Source: Bog-756 sp049517675 (GTDB lineage: Bacteria; Actinomycetota; Acidimicrobiia; Acidimicrobiales; RAAP-2). From it: a DNA stretch of 64,000 nucleotides. Numbering within the stretch: position 1 is the stretch's first letter; each line of letters begins with the position of its first letter. This document shows, piece by piece, positions 16,744-25,055 of the stretch. A program made the translations under genes and the position numbers. Under the pieces are notes generated by a model. It did not search any database. It saw nothing but the letters and a program-made list of their open reading frames with translations, and had not been told where the DNA came from. The stretch lies in contig JBEKRV010000013.1 of assembly GCA_049517675.1 (NCBI GenBank), forward strand, positions 1-64,000, read 5' to 3'.

Positions 16744-17937
16744 TCAGCCGGGCGGCGGGTCGAGGGGCCGGAACACCATCCCGGTCCGGGGCTTGGGGCG
16801 GAAGTAGGTGCTCTTCGGTGGCATCCTCCGCCCGGCCCGGGCCCAACTGTCGATCTGGTCGATCCGGACCGGGGGGAGGAGGACGGCGGCCTGGACCTGT
16901 TCGGACCGCACGGCGGCGACCGCCTCCTGCCAGCTGTTGGCGAACGCCAGCTCGTGGTCGGGGAGCTCGGCGATGGCCAGGGCGACCATCGAGGTGTACA
17001 GGTCGGAACCGGCGGCTTCGGCGGTCCCGTCCTTCGGGTGGAGCATCCAGCACCCGGACGGCATCACCAGGGCCAGTGCCGACGTCTCGCCGAGCGCGGC
17101 CGCGGTGCGCTCGGTCAGGTCGCCGGCGCGGGCCACGTCGAACCACGAGGCGAAGACGTCGACGAGGTCGAGCCCGTCGGGCAGTCCGCTCAGGAGCCGG
17201 TGGATCGGTCCCACCGAGAACCGCCCGTCGGCCAGCTCCACCACCAGGGCCAGGACGCCGTCGGCCCCCGGCGTCCCCCGGCCCGCACCGCGCCGGTACT
17301 CCGATGCCGTGGCGAGACGGTGGTGCCCGTCCGCCACCACGACCGGGGCGGATGCCACGGCGCTCCCGATCGCGGTGACCGTCCCGGGATCCTCCACCGC
17401 CCACACCTGGTGGAGGACGCCGTCGTCGTCGAGGGCGGTGGCCAAGGGCTCGGTCCCGGTGACGAGGAGCTCGGTGAGCCCGTGGGCGAGGGAGAGGCAC
17501 CAGATGGGGGAGAGGTTGACCCGGGTGGCCGCCAGGAGCTCGAGTCGGTCGCTCCTCGCCTTCGGGAGCGTCTCCTCGTGGGGGAGGGTCGCCGCGGCGC
17601 TCTCGTCGTCGAGACCGAGGGCCCCGAGGACGCCGAGGGTCACCGAGCCGTCGTCGTCGGTCATGCGGTAGGTGTAGAAGGCCGGGGTCCCGTCCCGGAC
17701 GAGGAGCCCGTCGGACGTCCACCGTGCCAGCCGCTCCGCCGCAGCCCGGTACCGGTCGGCGCCGGTGCGGGGGTCGGGCTCGGGCAACTCCACCTGGATG
17801 GCGTTGGCGCTGTGCCTCGCCGCCAGGGCGGCCCGTTCGACCGGTCCCACCACGTCGTAGGGAGGGGCGACGACCTTGGCCAGCTCGACCCGGGTCGGGT
17901 CGTACCGGAGTCCGGTGAAGGGTGCGAAGCGGGGCAT
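16744..17937 (-). CDS. DUF1015-family protein (SerK-like fold)
   Basis: 397 aa. MPRFAPFTGLRYDPTRVELAKVVAPPYDVV is the family's N-terminal signature and VVVADGHHRLATASEYRR its most conserved motif; the end (MPPKSTYFRPKPRTGMVFRPLD) is also typical. Some archaeal members are free-serine kinases and staphylococcal SbnI is related, so an amino-acid kinase or ParB-like nucleotide-handling role is possible but unproven. A GTG at 17943 would add two residues. Confidence 0.9.
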   Translation of the reverse strand: MPRFAPFTGLRYDPTRVELAKVVAPPYDVVGPVERAALAARHSANAIQVELPEPDPRTGADRYRAAAERLARWTSDGLLVRDGTPAFYTYRMTDDDGSVTLGVLGALGLDDESAAATLPHEETLPKARSDRLELLAATRVNLSPIWCLSLAHGLTELLVTGTEPLATALDDDGVLHQVWAVEDPGTVTAIGSAVASAPVVVADGHHRLATASEYRRGAGRGTPGADGVLALVVELADGRFSVGPIHRLLSGLPDGLDLVDVFASWFDVARAGDLTERTAAALGETSALALVMPSGCWMLHPKDGTAEAAGSDLYTSMVALAIAELPDHELAFANSWQEAVAAVRSEQVQAAVLLPPVRIDQIDSWARAGRRMPPKSTYFRPKPRTGMVFRPLDPPPG

Positions 17938-18024
17938 GGGCACTCACTACCACACCGGCCCGCCCGCGCCACCGGGCCGGCACGTCGAGCGTCCCCGTCC
18001 CGGCCCGTCCGGGCGGTCGGGGCA

Positions 18025-18030
18025 TAGGAT
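18025..18030 (+). promoter_or_regulatory. -10 element TAGGAT of a leaderless promoter
   Basis: TAGGAT is separated by 7 nt from the ATG at 18038. Confidence 0.7.
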
Positions 18031-18037
18031 CCCGGGG

Positions 18038-18409
18038 ATGGACACGGCCGACGCCTATGCGGACCGATGGATCACCTGCACCGCCGCGGGGGTCGAGGTG
18101 CGCGGTTACTACTTCCCCTGGGGAACCAAGCGCATCCCCTACTCCGCCATCCGAGGTGTCCGGCGGGTCGATCTCACGGCGGCCCGGGGCCGGGCACGCA
18201 TCTGGGGGACGGCCAATCCCGGCTACTGGGCCAGCCTCGATCCCCGGCGTCCCAAGAAGTCGACCGCACTCGTCTTCGACCTGGGTGCGAGGGTGAAGCC
18301 GTTCCTCACCCCCGACGACCCCGATGCCGTCGAGGCGATCGTCCGGGAGCGGTCAGGCCTCGGGCCGGCCACGGACGACGGATCGGGCGGGACCGGTCCG
18401 CTCATCTGA
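18038..18409 (+). CDS. Small PH-domain-like protein
   Basis: 123 aa, no membrane segment. The pattern ITCTAAGVEVRGYYFPWGTKRIPYSAIRGVRRVDLTAARGRARIWG resembles the bacterial PH-like (bPH) fold: a strand pair followed by the I-x-x-V-x-x motif. Function unknown. The start rests on a leaderless promoter; 54 codons of open frame upstream overlap the divergent DUF1015 gene and are not used. Confidence 0.7.
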   Translation: MDTADAYADRWITCTAAGVEVRGYYFPWGTKRIPYSAIRGVRRVDLTAARGRARIWGTANPGYWASLDPRRPKKSTALVFDLGARVKPFLTPDDPDAVEAIVRERSGLGPATDDGSGGTGPLI

Positions 18410-18469
18410 GGGGTCCGCAGACGGTCGTCCGGTGGCCGTCGGCGTCCTACAGGACCGCCGCCCGGTGGT

Positions 18470-19561
18470 TCAGACGGGGACGGCCGTCCTGCGACCCTCG
18501 GCGTAGGTGCACCAGCGCCCGGCGTCGAAGTCGTAGAGCTTGCAGGCCCTGGAGTTCGCCACGAAGTCGCGGAAGCGCAGGGGCTTGTCGATGACCGATC
18601 CGGGGAAGGCGGCCTCGATGGCGGCGGCGGCCTCCTCGAGGTGGTACATGGGCACCCGCATGTCCACGTGATGCGGGACGTGGACCATGATCCAGTGGAA
18701 GAAGAAGTTGAATCCCTTCGGTGCCCGGAGCACGGTGGTGCCCTGCATCTGGGCCTTGAACTTGTTCCACTCCTCCTTCTTCCACCAGCGGATCTCCGGC
18801 GCGATGTGGTGGACGTGGACCATGGTGCCGATGACGGCCGCGAACCCGAGGAAGGGCAGTACGACGGTGCGGGCGTCCAGCCAGAGGATGCCGGCGACCG
18901 AGTCACCGGCGGCCATGCCGACACCGGTGAAGAGAGCCAGCATCCCGGCGATGAACGCGGTGACCACCCAGCGGTCCCTGCGGATGGCCTTCACCCACCT
19001 GGCCGGGTTCGGACCGACCATCATCTTCTTCCACCAGACCTGGTGGATGTAGTACGGGCCGGCCCCGACCCAGGACCACTCGACCCGGTGCACGGCGCGG
19101 CGCCACCGGCCGAGCGAGGCGAACTGCTCGGGGGTGCTGGGCTGCCAGACGAAGTCGTAGCCCTGGCGGACGGTGTAGGGGTGGTGGACCCGGTTGTGCC
19201 CGAGCACCCAGCCCTCGTACACGTGCCAGCTCGGCAGGAAGGCCAGACGGGCGACCGTCGAATTCAGGCGCTTCGAGCGGAAGAGGGCCCCGTGGGCGGC
19301 ATCGTGGCCCACCACGAAGAGCGCGGACACGACGAGCGCCATCACCACCTCGAGGGCGACGACGGCCACCACGTTGCTCACCACCACCAGCGCGGCGAGC
19401 AACGCCACGTACATGGCGACGTCCCGGGCGAAGTAGGCCATCCCCCGCCAGGTCGGGTTGTCGTACACCGAGTCGGGCAGGACGTCGATGACCGGCTTGA
19501 GGGAGGTGGGTGGGGCGGAAAGCGCCACAGTGCCGGAGGCAACTGAGGGAGATTCGGGCAA
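18470..19561 (-). CDS. Membrane fatty-acid desaturase/hydroxylase family protein
   Basis: 363 aa. Four membrane segments and three histidine boxes typical of di-iron acyl desaturases: HDAAHG, HNRVHH and HVPHHVD. MVHVHHIAPEIRWWKKEEW lies before the last box. It should desaturate or hydroxylate a lipid or carotenoid substrate with O2 and an electron donor; regiospecificity cannot be read from sequence. The likely start is TTG (LPESPSVASG) with gaagaagag 5 nt upstream; a downstream GTG is an alternative. Confidence 0.88.
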   Translation of the reverse strand: MPESPSVASGTVALSAPPTSLKPVIDVLPDSVYDNPTWRGMAYFARDVAMYVALLAALVVVSNVVAVVALEVVMALVVSALFVVGHDAAHGALFRSKRLNSTVARLAFLPSWHVYEGWVLGHNRVHHPYTVRQGYDFVWQPSTPEQFASLGRWRRAVHRVEWSWVGAGPYYIHQVWWKKMMVGPNPARWVKAIRRDRWVVTAFIAGMLALFTGVGMAAGDSVAGILWLDARTVVLPFLGFAAVIGTMVHVHHIAPEIRWWKKEEWNKFKAQMQGTTVLRAPKGFNFFFHWIMVHVPHHVDMRVPMYHLEEAAAAIEAAFPGSVIDKPLRFRDFVANSRACKLYDFDAGRWCTYAEGRRTAVPV

Positions 19562-19658
19562 CGTGACTCTTCTTCCATCGAGGAACGAGGACGCTACTCC
19601 CCTTCGTGTCCATGGTACCGCCTGGCGGCCGGGCCCACGGGTCGGACCCGGTGGGCGC

Positions 19659-20030
19659 TCACTCGGGCGAGTGACAGACCGCTTCCACGTTGTTGCCGTC
19701 GGGATCGCGCACGAACGCACCGAAGTAGTCGGGGTGGTACTCGGGCCACAGGCGCGCCCCGTGCAGGACGACGGCCCCCGCCTGTTCCGCCGCCTCGGCG
19801 AACGCCCGGACGGCGGCACGGTCGGGGGCGGCGAATGCGATGTGGGACTCGCGGAAGCCGTCCCCGCTCGTGTGGGGGCCGATCCAGAACTCGGGGTTCG
19901 GCGGCACGCCGTACCCGATGGCCCCGCCGTACTCCATGACCCTCGTCCCGCCGAGCGGGGCGAGGACCAGGTCGTAGAAGCGGGCACTGGCCGTCACGTC
20001 GTCGCACTGCACCGAGAGATGGTCGATCAT
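19659..20030 (-). CDS. VOC-family (glyoxalase/bleomycin-resistance fold) protein
   Basis: 123 aa. MIDHLSVQCDDVTASARFYDLVLAPLGGTRV and the closing FGAFVRDPDGNNVEAVCHSPE are the two beta-alpha-beta-beta-beta module ends of a VOC domain; His4 and the Glu of NNVEAV are likely metal ligands. The family includes glyoxalases, dioxygenases and resistance proteins. The substrate is unknown. It lies alone between two leftward genes. Confidence 0.88.
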   Translation of the reverse strand: MIDHLSVQCDDVTASARFYDLVLAPLGGTRVMEYGGAIGYGVPPNPEFWIGPHTSGDGFRESHIAFAAPDRAAVRAFAEAAEQAGAVVLHGARLWPEYHPDYFGAFVRDPDGNNVEAVCHSPE

Positions 20031-20072
20031 CCGCCTATGGTCTCACGGGCCACGGGTGTGGCGTCGCCGCGG

Positions 20073-20813
20073 TCAGGCGAACTGGGTGATCAGCGCGGCG
20101 AGCGCCGCGGCCCCGGCCGGTTCGAGGTGGACCTGGTCCGGCGTGAACCACTCGGGGTGGGGGGTGGCGAGTGCGTTCCAATCGGCCAGCACGGCCACCC
20201 CGGGATACCGGGCCACACCCGCCGCCAGCACCGCGTTGTCCGGTGCCGCCCAGGGGCGGGGCACGCACACGTTGACGAACACCACCCGGGAGACACCGGC
20301 GGCCGCCTGCATCATGGCGTCGACATCTGCCGGGGTGACGGTTCCGTTGGTTCCGAGCTCCACCACCAGGACGTTGCCGAGGGAGCCGGCGGCCCGGTCG
20401 GCCTGGACGACGGCGATCCCCGCCTCGAACTGACGGCTCACCAGACCGTCGACGCTGACGCCGGGGATGTCGGCGGTCAGCGCGGACTGGATGTCCAGCA
20501 TGATCGAGTCGCCCACCGCGGTCACCGGTCCGGGCACGGGCGGTGCGGGGGCACCGGCCGGGGTCCCGGTCGTCGCGGCTCCGTTCGGGACGGTGGTCGG
20601 AGCTTGCGTCGGCGTCGTACCGGCGACTCCTGCGACGGTGGCCGGGGTGGCGGTGGTGGCCGGGGCGGACAGGGGTGTCGTCGAGCCGGTGGACCCGGCA
20701 TGGCCGTCGTCCGCGAGTCCGAGACCGACCAGGGCGGCGAGCACGGCCACCACCACGGCCCCGATGAACCGGTCGACTCGGCCGACGCCCGACATCCTCC
20801 AAGTCTGGCCCAT
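20073..20813 (-). CDS. Secreted SGNH-hydrolase-like protein (acyltransferase-tail type)
   Basis: 246 aa. A signal anchor (FIGAVVVAVLAALVGLGLA) is followed by a Thr/Pro/Ala-rich spacer and an SGNH domain: block I AVGDSIM (Ser nucleophile), block III VVELGTNG, block V FTPDQVHLEPAGAAALAALI (Asp/His). The domain closely resembles the C-terminal SGNH part of OafA-type acyltransferases (CVPRPWAAPDN is shared), here free-standing. Probable cell-surface esterase or transacylase. ATG 20813 is used; ATG 20795 has ggagg directly against it, too close to work as a ribosome-binding site. Confidence 0.83.
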   Translation of the reverse strand: MGQTWRMSGVGRVDRFIGAVVVAVLAALVGLGLADDGHAGSTGSTTPLSAPATTATPATVAGVAGTTPTQAPTTVPNGAATTGTPAGAPAPPVPGPVTAVGDSIMLDIQSALTADIPGVSVDGLVSRQFEAGIAVVQADRAAGSLGNVLVVELGTNGTVTPADVDAMMQAAAGVSRVVFVNVCVPRPWAAPDNAVLAAGVARYPGVAVLADWNALATPHPEWFTPDQVHLEPAGAAALAALITQFA

Positions 20814-20901
20814 CCGGGGGCCCGAACGGTCCCCTGGGCGCGATCCGGGTGGCGGTGGGCGGCCGGGGGAGGGGTGGTCCCGGACCGGGTAGGCGTACTC
20901 G

Positions 20902-20907
20902 TAGACT
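20902..20907 (+). promoter_or_regulatory. -10 element TAGACT of a leaderless promoter
   Basis: TAGACT is 7 nt from the GTG at 20915 and decides the start of pgsA. Confidence 0.65.
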
Positions 20908-20914
20908 CGATCAC

Positions 20915-21574
20915 GTGGACGGCGTCGACGGCAGGGCAGTGGTGGCGGCGGGGGCCGATCCGGACATCTCCTCGGAGGACGAGGGGCTCGACCGGATCGC
21001 CACCGTCCCCAATCTGGTGACCCTGGTCAGGCTGGCCTGCATCCCGCTGTACGTGTGGTTGCTCTTCGGCTCGCACCGCCAGACCGCGGCCGCCGTGCTG
21101 CTCGGCCTCCTCGGCGCCACCGACTGGGTCGACGGCTACGTGGCCCGGCGCTACCACCAGGTGTCGACCCTCGGGAAGGTGCTCGATCCGGTGGCCGACC
21201 GGGTCCTGGTGGTCACCGCGGTCGTGACGATCATGATCCACGGTGCCGTGCCGGTGTGGTTCGGCGTGGCCACCCTGGCCCGCGAGGTGGTGGTGTCCGG
21301 GGCCGTGCTCCTGCTCGCCTCGCTGGGGGCGGCGCGCATCGACGTCCTGTGGGTGGGCAAGGCCGGGACGTTCGCGCTGATGTGCGCCTACCCGCTCTTC
21401 CTGCTCAGCCACGGGAGCGCCGGGTGGCAGACGGTGGTCCACGTGGCCGCCTGGGTGATCGGTGTGCTCGGTCTGACCCTGGCGTGGGTGGCCGCCGCGT
21501 CCTATGTGCCGGTGGCGCGGCGGGCGCTCGCCGACGGGCGCCGACACGACACAGCTCCGACGACGAGGGGATGA
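20915..21574 (+). CDS. pgsA: CDP-alcohol phosphatidyltransferase (PgsA-type)
   Basis: 219 aa, about six membrane helices. The CDP-alcohol phosphotransferase signature D-x2-DG-x2-AR-x8-G-x3-D-x3-D is complete in TDWVDGYVARRYHQVSTLGKVLDPVAD. IPNLVTLVRL-like VPNLVTLVRLACIPLYVW precedes it, typical of phosphatidylglycerophosphate synthases. It makes phosphatidylglycerol phosphate (or a related phospholipid) at the membrane. The start is GTG 20915 by the leaderless promoter, although GTGs at 20939 and 20942 are also in frame. It is followed after 4 nt by the nucleotidyltransferase gene, so they form an operon. Confidence 0.88.
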   Translation: MDGVDGRAVVAAGADPDISSEDEGLDRIATVPNLVTLVRLACIPLYVWLLFGSHRQTAAAVLLGLLGATDWVDGYVARRYHQVSTLGKVLDPVADRVLVVTAVVTIMIHGAVPVWFGVATLAREVVVSGAVLLLASLGAARIDVLWVGKAGTFALMCAYPLFLLSHGSAGWQTVVHVAAWVIGVLGLTLAWVAAASYVPVARRALADGRRHDTAPTTRG

Positions 21575-21578
21575 CCCG

Positions 21579-24065
21579 ATGAAGGCAGTGATCATGGCAG
21601 GCGGCGAGGGGACCCGCCTGCGCCCGCTCACCTCGAACCAGCCAAAGCCCATGCTCCCCATGGCGAACATCCCGATGATGGAGCACGTGGTGAACCTCCT
21701 GCGCACCCACGGCTTCGAGGACATCGTGGTGACCGTGGCCTTCATGGCCAACGCGATCCGGACCTACTTCGGCGACGGGTCCGAGTTCGGCGTCCGCATG
21801 GTCTACGCCACCGAGTCGACGCCGCTCGGGACGGCCGGCTCGGTCCGCAACGCCAAGGACGAGCTCGACGAGCGGTTCCTGGTGATCTCGGGGGACGTCC
21901 TCACCGACATCGACCTCGGTCAGGTGGTGGAGTTCCACGACCGACGGGGGGCGCTGGCCACCCTCGCCCTCAAGGCCGTCGAGAACCCGCTCGAGTTCGG
22001 CATCGTGATCACCTCCGAGGACGGCTCGATCGAACGGTTCCTGGAGAAGCCGACTTGGGGCCAGGTGTTCAGCGACACCATCAACACGGGTATCTACGTG
22101 CTCGAGCCGGAGATCTTCGACTTCATCCCCGAGGGGCAGTCCGTCGACTTCTCCGGCGAGACGTTCCCGGCGGCGCTGGCCGCGGGCAAGGGGCTGTTCG
22201 GCTACGTGGCCGACGGGTACTGGGAGGACGTGGGCACCCTCGAGGCCTACCTGAGCTCCCACCAGGACATCCTCGACCGGAAGGTCCAGGTGGACATCGC
22301 CGGGTTCCCGCTGCGACCGGACATCTGGGTGGGCAAGGGTGCCGAGATCGACCCCAGCGTCGAGATGACCGGCCCGGCCGTCATCGGCGACAACTGCGTG
22401 GTGGGCCCCGGGGCCAGCCTGGGTGCCTACTGCACGCTCGGTCGCAACGTGCGCATCGGCGACAACGCGGTGGTCGAGCGCTCGGTGGTCCACGACAACA
22501 CCTACCTCGGGTCCGGGGTCCGGATCGAGGGGAGCGTCCTCGGGCGGGGGTCCGACCTGCGCCAGGGGGTGCGGTGCGGGGAGGGTGTCGTCCTGGGCGA
22601 CGAGTGCTTCGTCGGCGCCCACGCGGAGATCAGCGCCGGGGTCAAGATCTACCCGTTCAAGACCGTCGAGGCCGGCGCCATCGTGAACTCGTCCATCGTG
22701 TGGGAGTCGCGCGGTGCCCGCTCGCTCTTCGGGCGCGACGGTGTCCGGGGGCTGGCCAACGTGGACATCAGCCCCGAACTGGCCGTCCGGCTGTCCATGG
22801 CGTGGGCGTCGACCCTCGAGAAGGGCGCCACGGTCACCAGCTCGCGGGACACCAGTCGGGCGGCGCGTGTCCTCAAGCGGGCGATCATGGTCGGCTGCAA
22901 CGCCGCCGGGGTCAACGTCGACGACCTCGAAGCGGCCACCGTCCCGGTGACCCGGTTCCAGATCACCTCGTCGGCGAGCACGGCCGGCGTGACCGTGCGG
23001 CTCGACCCCCACGACCCCCAGTCGGTGGTGCTCCGCTTCTTCGACGAGGACGGCATCGACGTCGACGAGGCGACGCAGCGGAAGATCGAGCGCCTCTACC
23101 ACCGGGAGGACTTCCGGCGGGTCCTGGCCAGGGAGATCGGTGACCTCGGCTTCCCTCCCCGGACACTCGAGCACTACACGGCCGCCCTCATCGACTCGGT
23201 CGACCTCTCCTCGGCCCGCACGGCCGGCCTGAAGCTGGTGCTCGACTACTCGTACGGGACCGCCAGCTTCGTGATGCCCACGCTGCTGGCCAAGATCGAG
23301 GCCGAGGTGCTGGTGGTGAACCCGTACGCCAACACGGCGAGCGTGCTGACCTTCGACCGCCAGGCCGCCGCGGCACGGGTCTCCGACCTCGTGCGGGCGT
23401 CCGGCGCCCACCTGGGTGCCGTCATCGACCCCGGGGGCGAGTTCGTGGACGTCGTGGACGACCTGGGCCACCGGCTCAGCCACGACGAGGCCCTGCTGGT
23501 GCTCATCACCCTGGTCACCGAGGCGGTGCCCGGTGCGCGGATCGCCCTTCCGGTGGCGGCGAGCGGGGCGGCCGAGCGGATCTGCAGGGACGCCGGTGCC
23601 GAGGTCGTCTGGACCAAGCTGTCGGCCTCCCACCTGATGGACGTGGCCCGTTCGGAGAAGGTGACCCTCGCGGCCAGCCAGTCCGGTGGGTTCATCTTCC
23701 CGAATTTCCTGCCCGCGTTCGACGGGGCGGCCACCCTGGTCAACCTCATCGCACTGCTCACGTCGACCGGCCGGAAGCTGTCGGAGGTGGTGGCGGCGAT
23801 GCCCCCGGTGCGCATCGCCCACCAGGCCGTGCACACGCCGTGGGACCAGAAGGGGATGGTCATGCGGACACTGGTGGAGCGGTCCCAGGGACGCGAGCTG
23901 ATCCTGGTGGACGGGGTCAAGGTCATCGAGGACGACGGGTGGGCGCTGGTGCTCCCCGACCCCGAGGAGCCGGTGACCCACGTGTGGGCGGAGGCGCCCA
24001 GCGCGTCGCAGGCCGAGAGCCGGGCCCAGGAGTACGCCACCAGGCTCGAGCAGCTCCTCCACTGA
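21579..24065 (+). CDS. Mannose-1-phosphate guanylyltransferase-like protein with degenerate phosphomannomutase domain
   Basis: 828 aa. Residues 1-240: nucleotidyltransferase (MAGGEGTRLRPLTSNQPKPMLP; sugar-binding VISGDVLTDIDL). Residues about 260-370: left-handed beta-helix repeats (VIGDNCVVGPGASLGAYCTLG...). Residues about 390-828: phosphohexomutase fold, but the catalytic loops are altered: the usual TASHNP is SSASTAG (Ser467 region), and the metal loop DGDxDR is DPGGEF (residues 617-622). So the first domain should transfer NMP to a sugar phosphate (GDP-mannose by family) while the mutase domain is probably inactive and regulatory or structural. Cyanobacteria and Thermus have the same architecture. 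The gagggg upstream supports the start. Confidence 0.88.
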   Translation: MKAVIMAGGEGTRLRPLTSNQPKPMLPMANIPMMEHVVNLLRTHGFEDIVVTVAFMANAIRTYFGDGSEFGVRMVYATESTPLGTAGSVRNAKDELDERFLVISGDVLTDIDLGQVVEFHDRRGALATLALKAVENPLEFGIVITSEDGSIERFLEKPTWGQVFSDTINTGIYVLEPEIFDFIPEGQSVDFSGETFPAALAAGKGLFGYVADGYWEDVGTLEAYLSSHQDILDRKVQVDIAGFPLRPDIWVGKGAEIDPSVEMTGPAVIGDNCVVGPGASLGAYCTLGRNVRIGDNAVVERSVVHDNTYLGSGVRIEGSVLGRGSDLRQGVRCGEGVVLGDECFVGAHAEISAGVKIYPFKTVEAGAIVNSSIVWESRGARSLFGRDGVRGLANVDISPELAVRLSMAWASTLEKGATVTSSRDTSRAARVLKRAIMVGCNAAGVNVDDLEAATVPVTRFQITSSASTAGVTVRLDPHDPQSVVLRFFDEDGIDVDEATQRKIERLYHREDFRRVLAREIGDLGFPPRTLEHYTAALIDSVDLSSARTAGLKLVLDYSYGTASFVMPTLLAKIEAEVLVVNPYANTASVLTFDRQAAAARVSDLVRASGAHLGAVIDPGGEFVDVVDDLGHRLSHDEALLVLITLVTEAVPGARIALPVAASGAAERICRDAGAEVVWTKLSASHLMDVARSEKVTLAASQSGGFIFPNFLPAFDGAATLVNLIALLTSTGRKLSEVVAAMPPVRIAHQAVHTPWDQKGMVMRTLVERSQGRELILVDGVKVIEDDGWALVLPDPEEPVTHVWAEAPSASQAESRAQEYATRLEQLLH

Positions 24066-24080
24066 GCACTCCGGTCGACG

Positions 24081-24102
24081 CCGGTCCGGTAGGGCGGACC
24101 GG
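24081..24102 (+). terminator. Candidate terminator of the pgsA operon
   Basis: A perfect 8-bp GC-rich stem (ccggtccg / cggaccgg) with loop gtaggg sits 15 nt after the nucleotidyltransferase stop and just before the separate gcvH promoter. No U-tract. Confidence 0.5.
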
Positions 24103-24114
24103 TCGCCGGTCGGA

Positions 24115-24120
24115 TAGGGT
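24115..24120 (+). promoter_or_regulatory. -10 element TAGGGT of a leaderless promoter
   Basis: TAGGGT is 8 nt from the gcvH ATG at 24129. Confidence 0.65.
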
Positions 24121-24128
24121 CCCGGACC

Positions 24129-24509
24129 ATGAACGTGCCTGACGACCTGCGGTATTCGAGTGACCACGAGTGGGCCCGGACGTCGGGTGGCCGGGTGCGG
24201 GTGGGGATCACCGACTTCGCCCAGGACGCGTTGGGCGACGTCGTGTTCGTGGACCTCCCCCGGACGGGTGCCACCGTCGAGGCCGGGGGCCTCGTCGGCG
24301 AGGTCGAGTCGACCAAGTCGGTGTCCGAGATCTACGCGCCGGTCGCCGGTGAGGTGGTCGCCGTCAACGACGGTCTGACCGACGCCCCCGAGCTGGTGAA
24401 CAGGGACCCGTACGGGGAGGGCTGGATCTGTGAGATCGTCCCTGTCGACCCCGTCGCGGCGGACGCGCTGCTCGACGCCGCGGGCTACCGTCAGCTCACG
24501 GAAGATTGA
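24129..24509 (+). CDS. gcvH: Glycine cleavage system H protein
   Basis: 126 aa, full length. Carries the lipoyl-attachment motif GEVESTKSVSEIYAP with Lys63 as the lipoylated residue, plus the typical DHEWAR and DPYGEGWICEI segments. H protein shuttles the aminomethyl group between GcvP, GcvT and Lpd in glycine oxidation, and in some bacteria serves in lipoate transfer. The other gcv genes are not in the window. Position just before an FHA protein and a MerR regulator matches the mycobacterial Rv1826-Rv1830 order. Confidence 0.96.
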   Translation: MNVPDDLRYSSDHEWARTSGGRVRVGITDFAQDALGDVVFVDLPRTGATVEAGGLVGEVESTKSVSEIYAPVAGEVVAVNDGLTDAPELVNRDPYGEGWICEIVPVDPVAADALLDAAGYRQLTED

Positions 24510-24555
24510 GCCCGGCCACCGGGGAGGCCCTCGGGAGCGCACGGTCCGGAGCGGC

Positions 24556-24561
24556 TACGTT
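24556..24561 (+). promoter_or_regulatory. -10 element TACGTT of a leaderless promoter
   Basis: TACGTT is 7 nt from the GTG at 24569 and fixes the start of the FHA gene. Confidence 0.6.
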
Positions 24562-24568
24562 GGATCAC

Positions 24569-25042
24569 GTGTTCTGCCACAACTGCGGCCATCGGAATCC
24601 CGAAGGGGTCAACTTCTGTTCGTCCTGTGGCGCATCGATGGTGACGTCGGCCCCGGACACCTCGGTCTCGGTCAGCCCGGTCGAGGATCTCCACGACTCC
24701 GGTGACGGTGGTGCCCCGGTCGGCCAGCTCGAGCTCCCGCGGGGGGTCGGCCTGCTGGTCGTGCGCCGGGGAAACGACGAGGGTGCCCGGTTCCCGTTGG
24801 AGAACGGGGAGACCACCGTCGGGCGGCACCCGGACAGCGACGTGTTCCTCGACGACGTGACGGTGTCGCGCAAGCACGCGGTCTTCGTCACCGAGGACCA
24901 GGTGACCACGGTGCGCGACTGCGGCTCGTTGAACGGGACCTACGTCAACCGGGAACGGATCGAGGAAGCGACACTGGCGAGCGGCGACGAGGTGCAGGTG
25001 GGCAAGTTCAAGCTGGTCTACCTGCGTGGAGCGGTGGAATGA
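24569..25042 (+). CDS. Zinc-ribbon plus FHA-domain protein (GarA/OdhI-like position)
   Basis: 157 aa. Residues 1-25 form a zinc ribbon (FCHNCGHRNPEGVNFCSSCGA, two CxxC pairs). A linker with TSAPDTSVSVSPVED is rich in possible phospho-acceptors. Residues about 65-150 are an FHA domain: TTVGRHPDSDVFLDDVTVSRKHAVF and GSLNGTYVNRERI carry the conserved GR, SxxH and N phosphothreonine contacts. By position it matches GarA, which inhibits 2-oxoglutarate enzymes and glutamate metabolism when unphosphorylated. GarA has an ETT phospho-motif and no zinc ribbon, so the functional equivalence is inference. Confidence 0.87.
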   Translation: MFCHNCGHRNPEGVNFCSSCGASMVTSAPDTSVSVSPVEDLHDSGDGGAPVGQLELPRGVGLLVVRRGNDEGARFPLENGETTVGRHPDSDVFLDDVTVSRKHAVFVTEDQVTTVRDCGSLNGTYVNRERIEEATLASGDEVQVGKFKLVYLRGAVE

Positions 25043-25055
25043 CCGGCGGCGGGCG

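Noticed and set aside
21405..24542. Leftward open frame of about 1000 codons antisense to the nucleotidyltransferase and gcvH
   Set aside because: Composition is typical of a shadow frame, and the rightward proteins have clear catalytic motifs.
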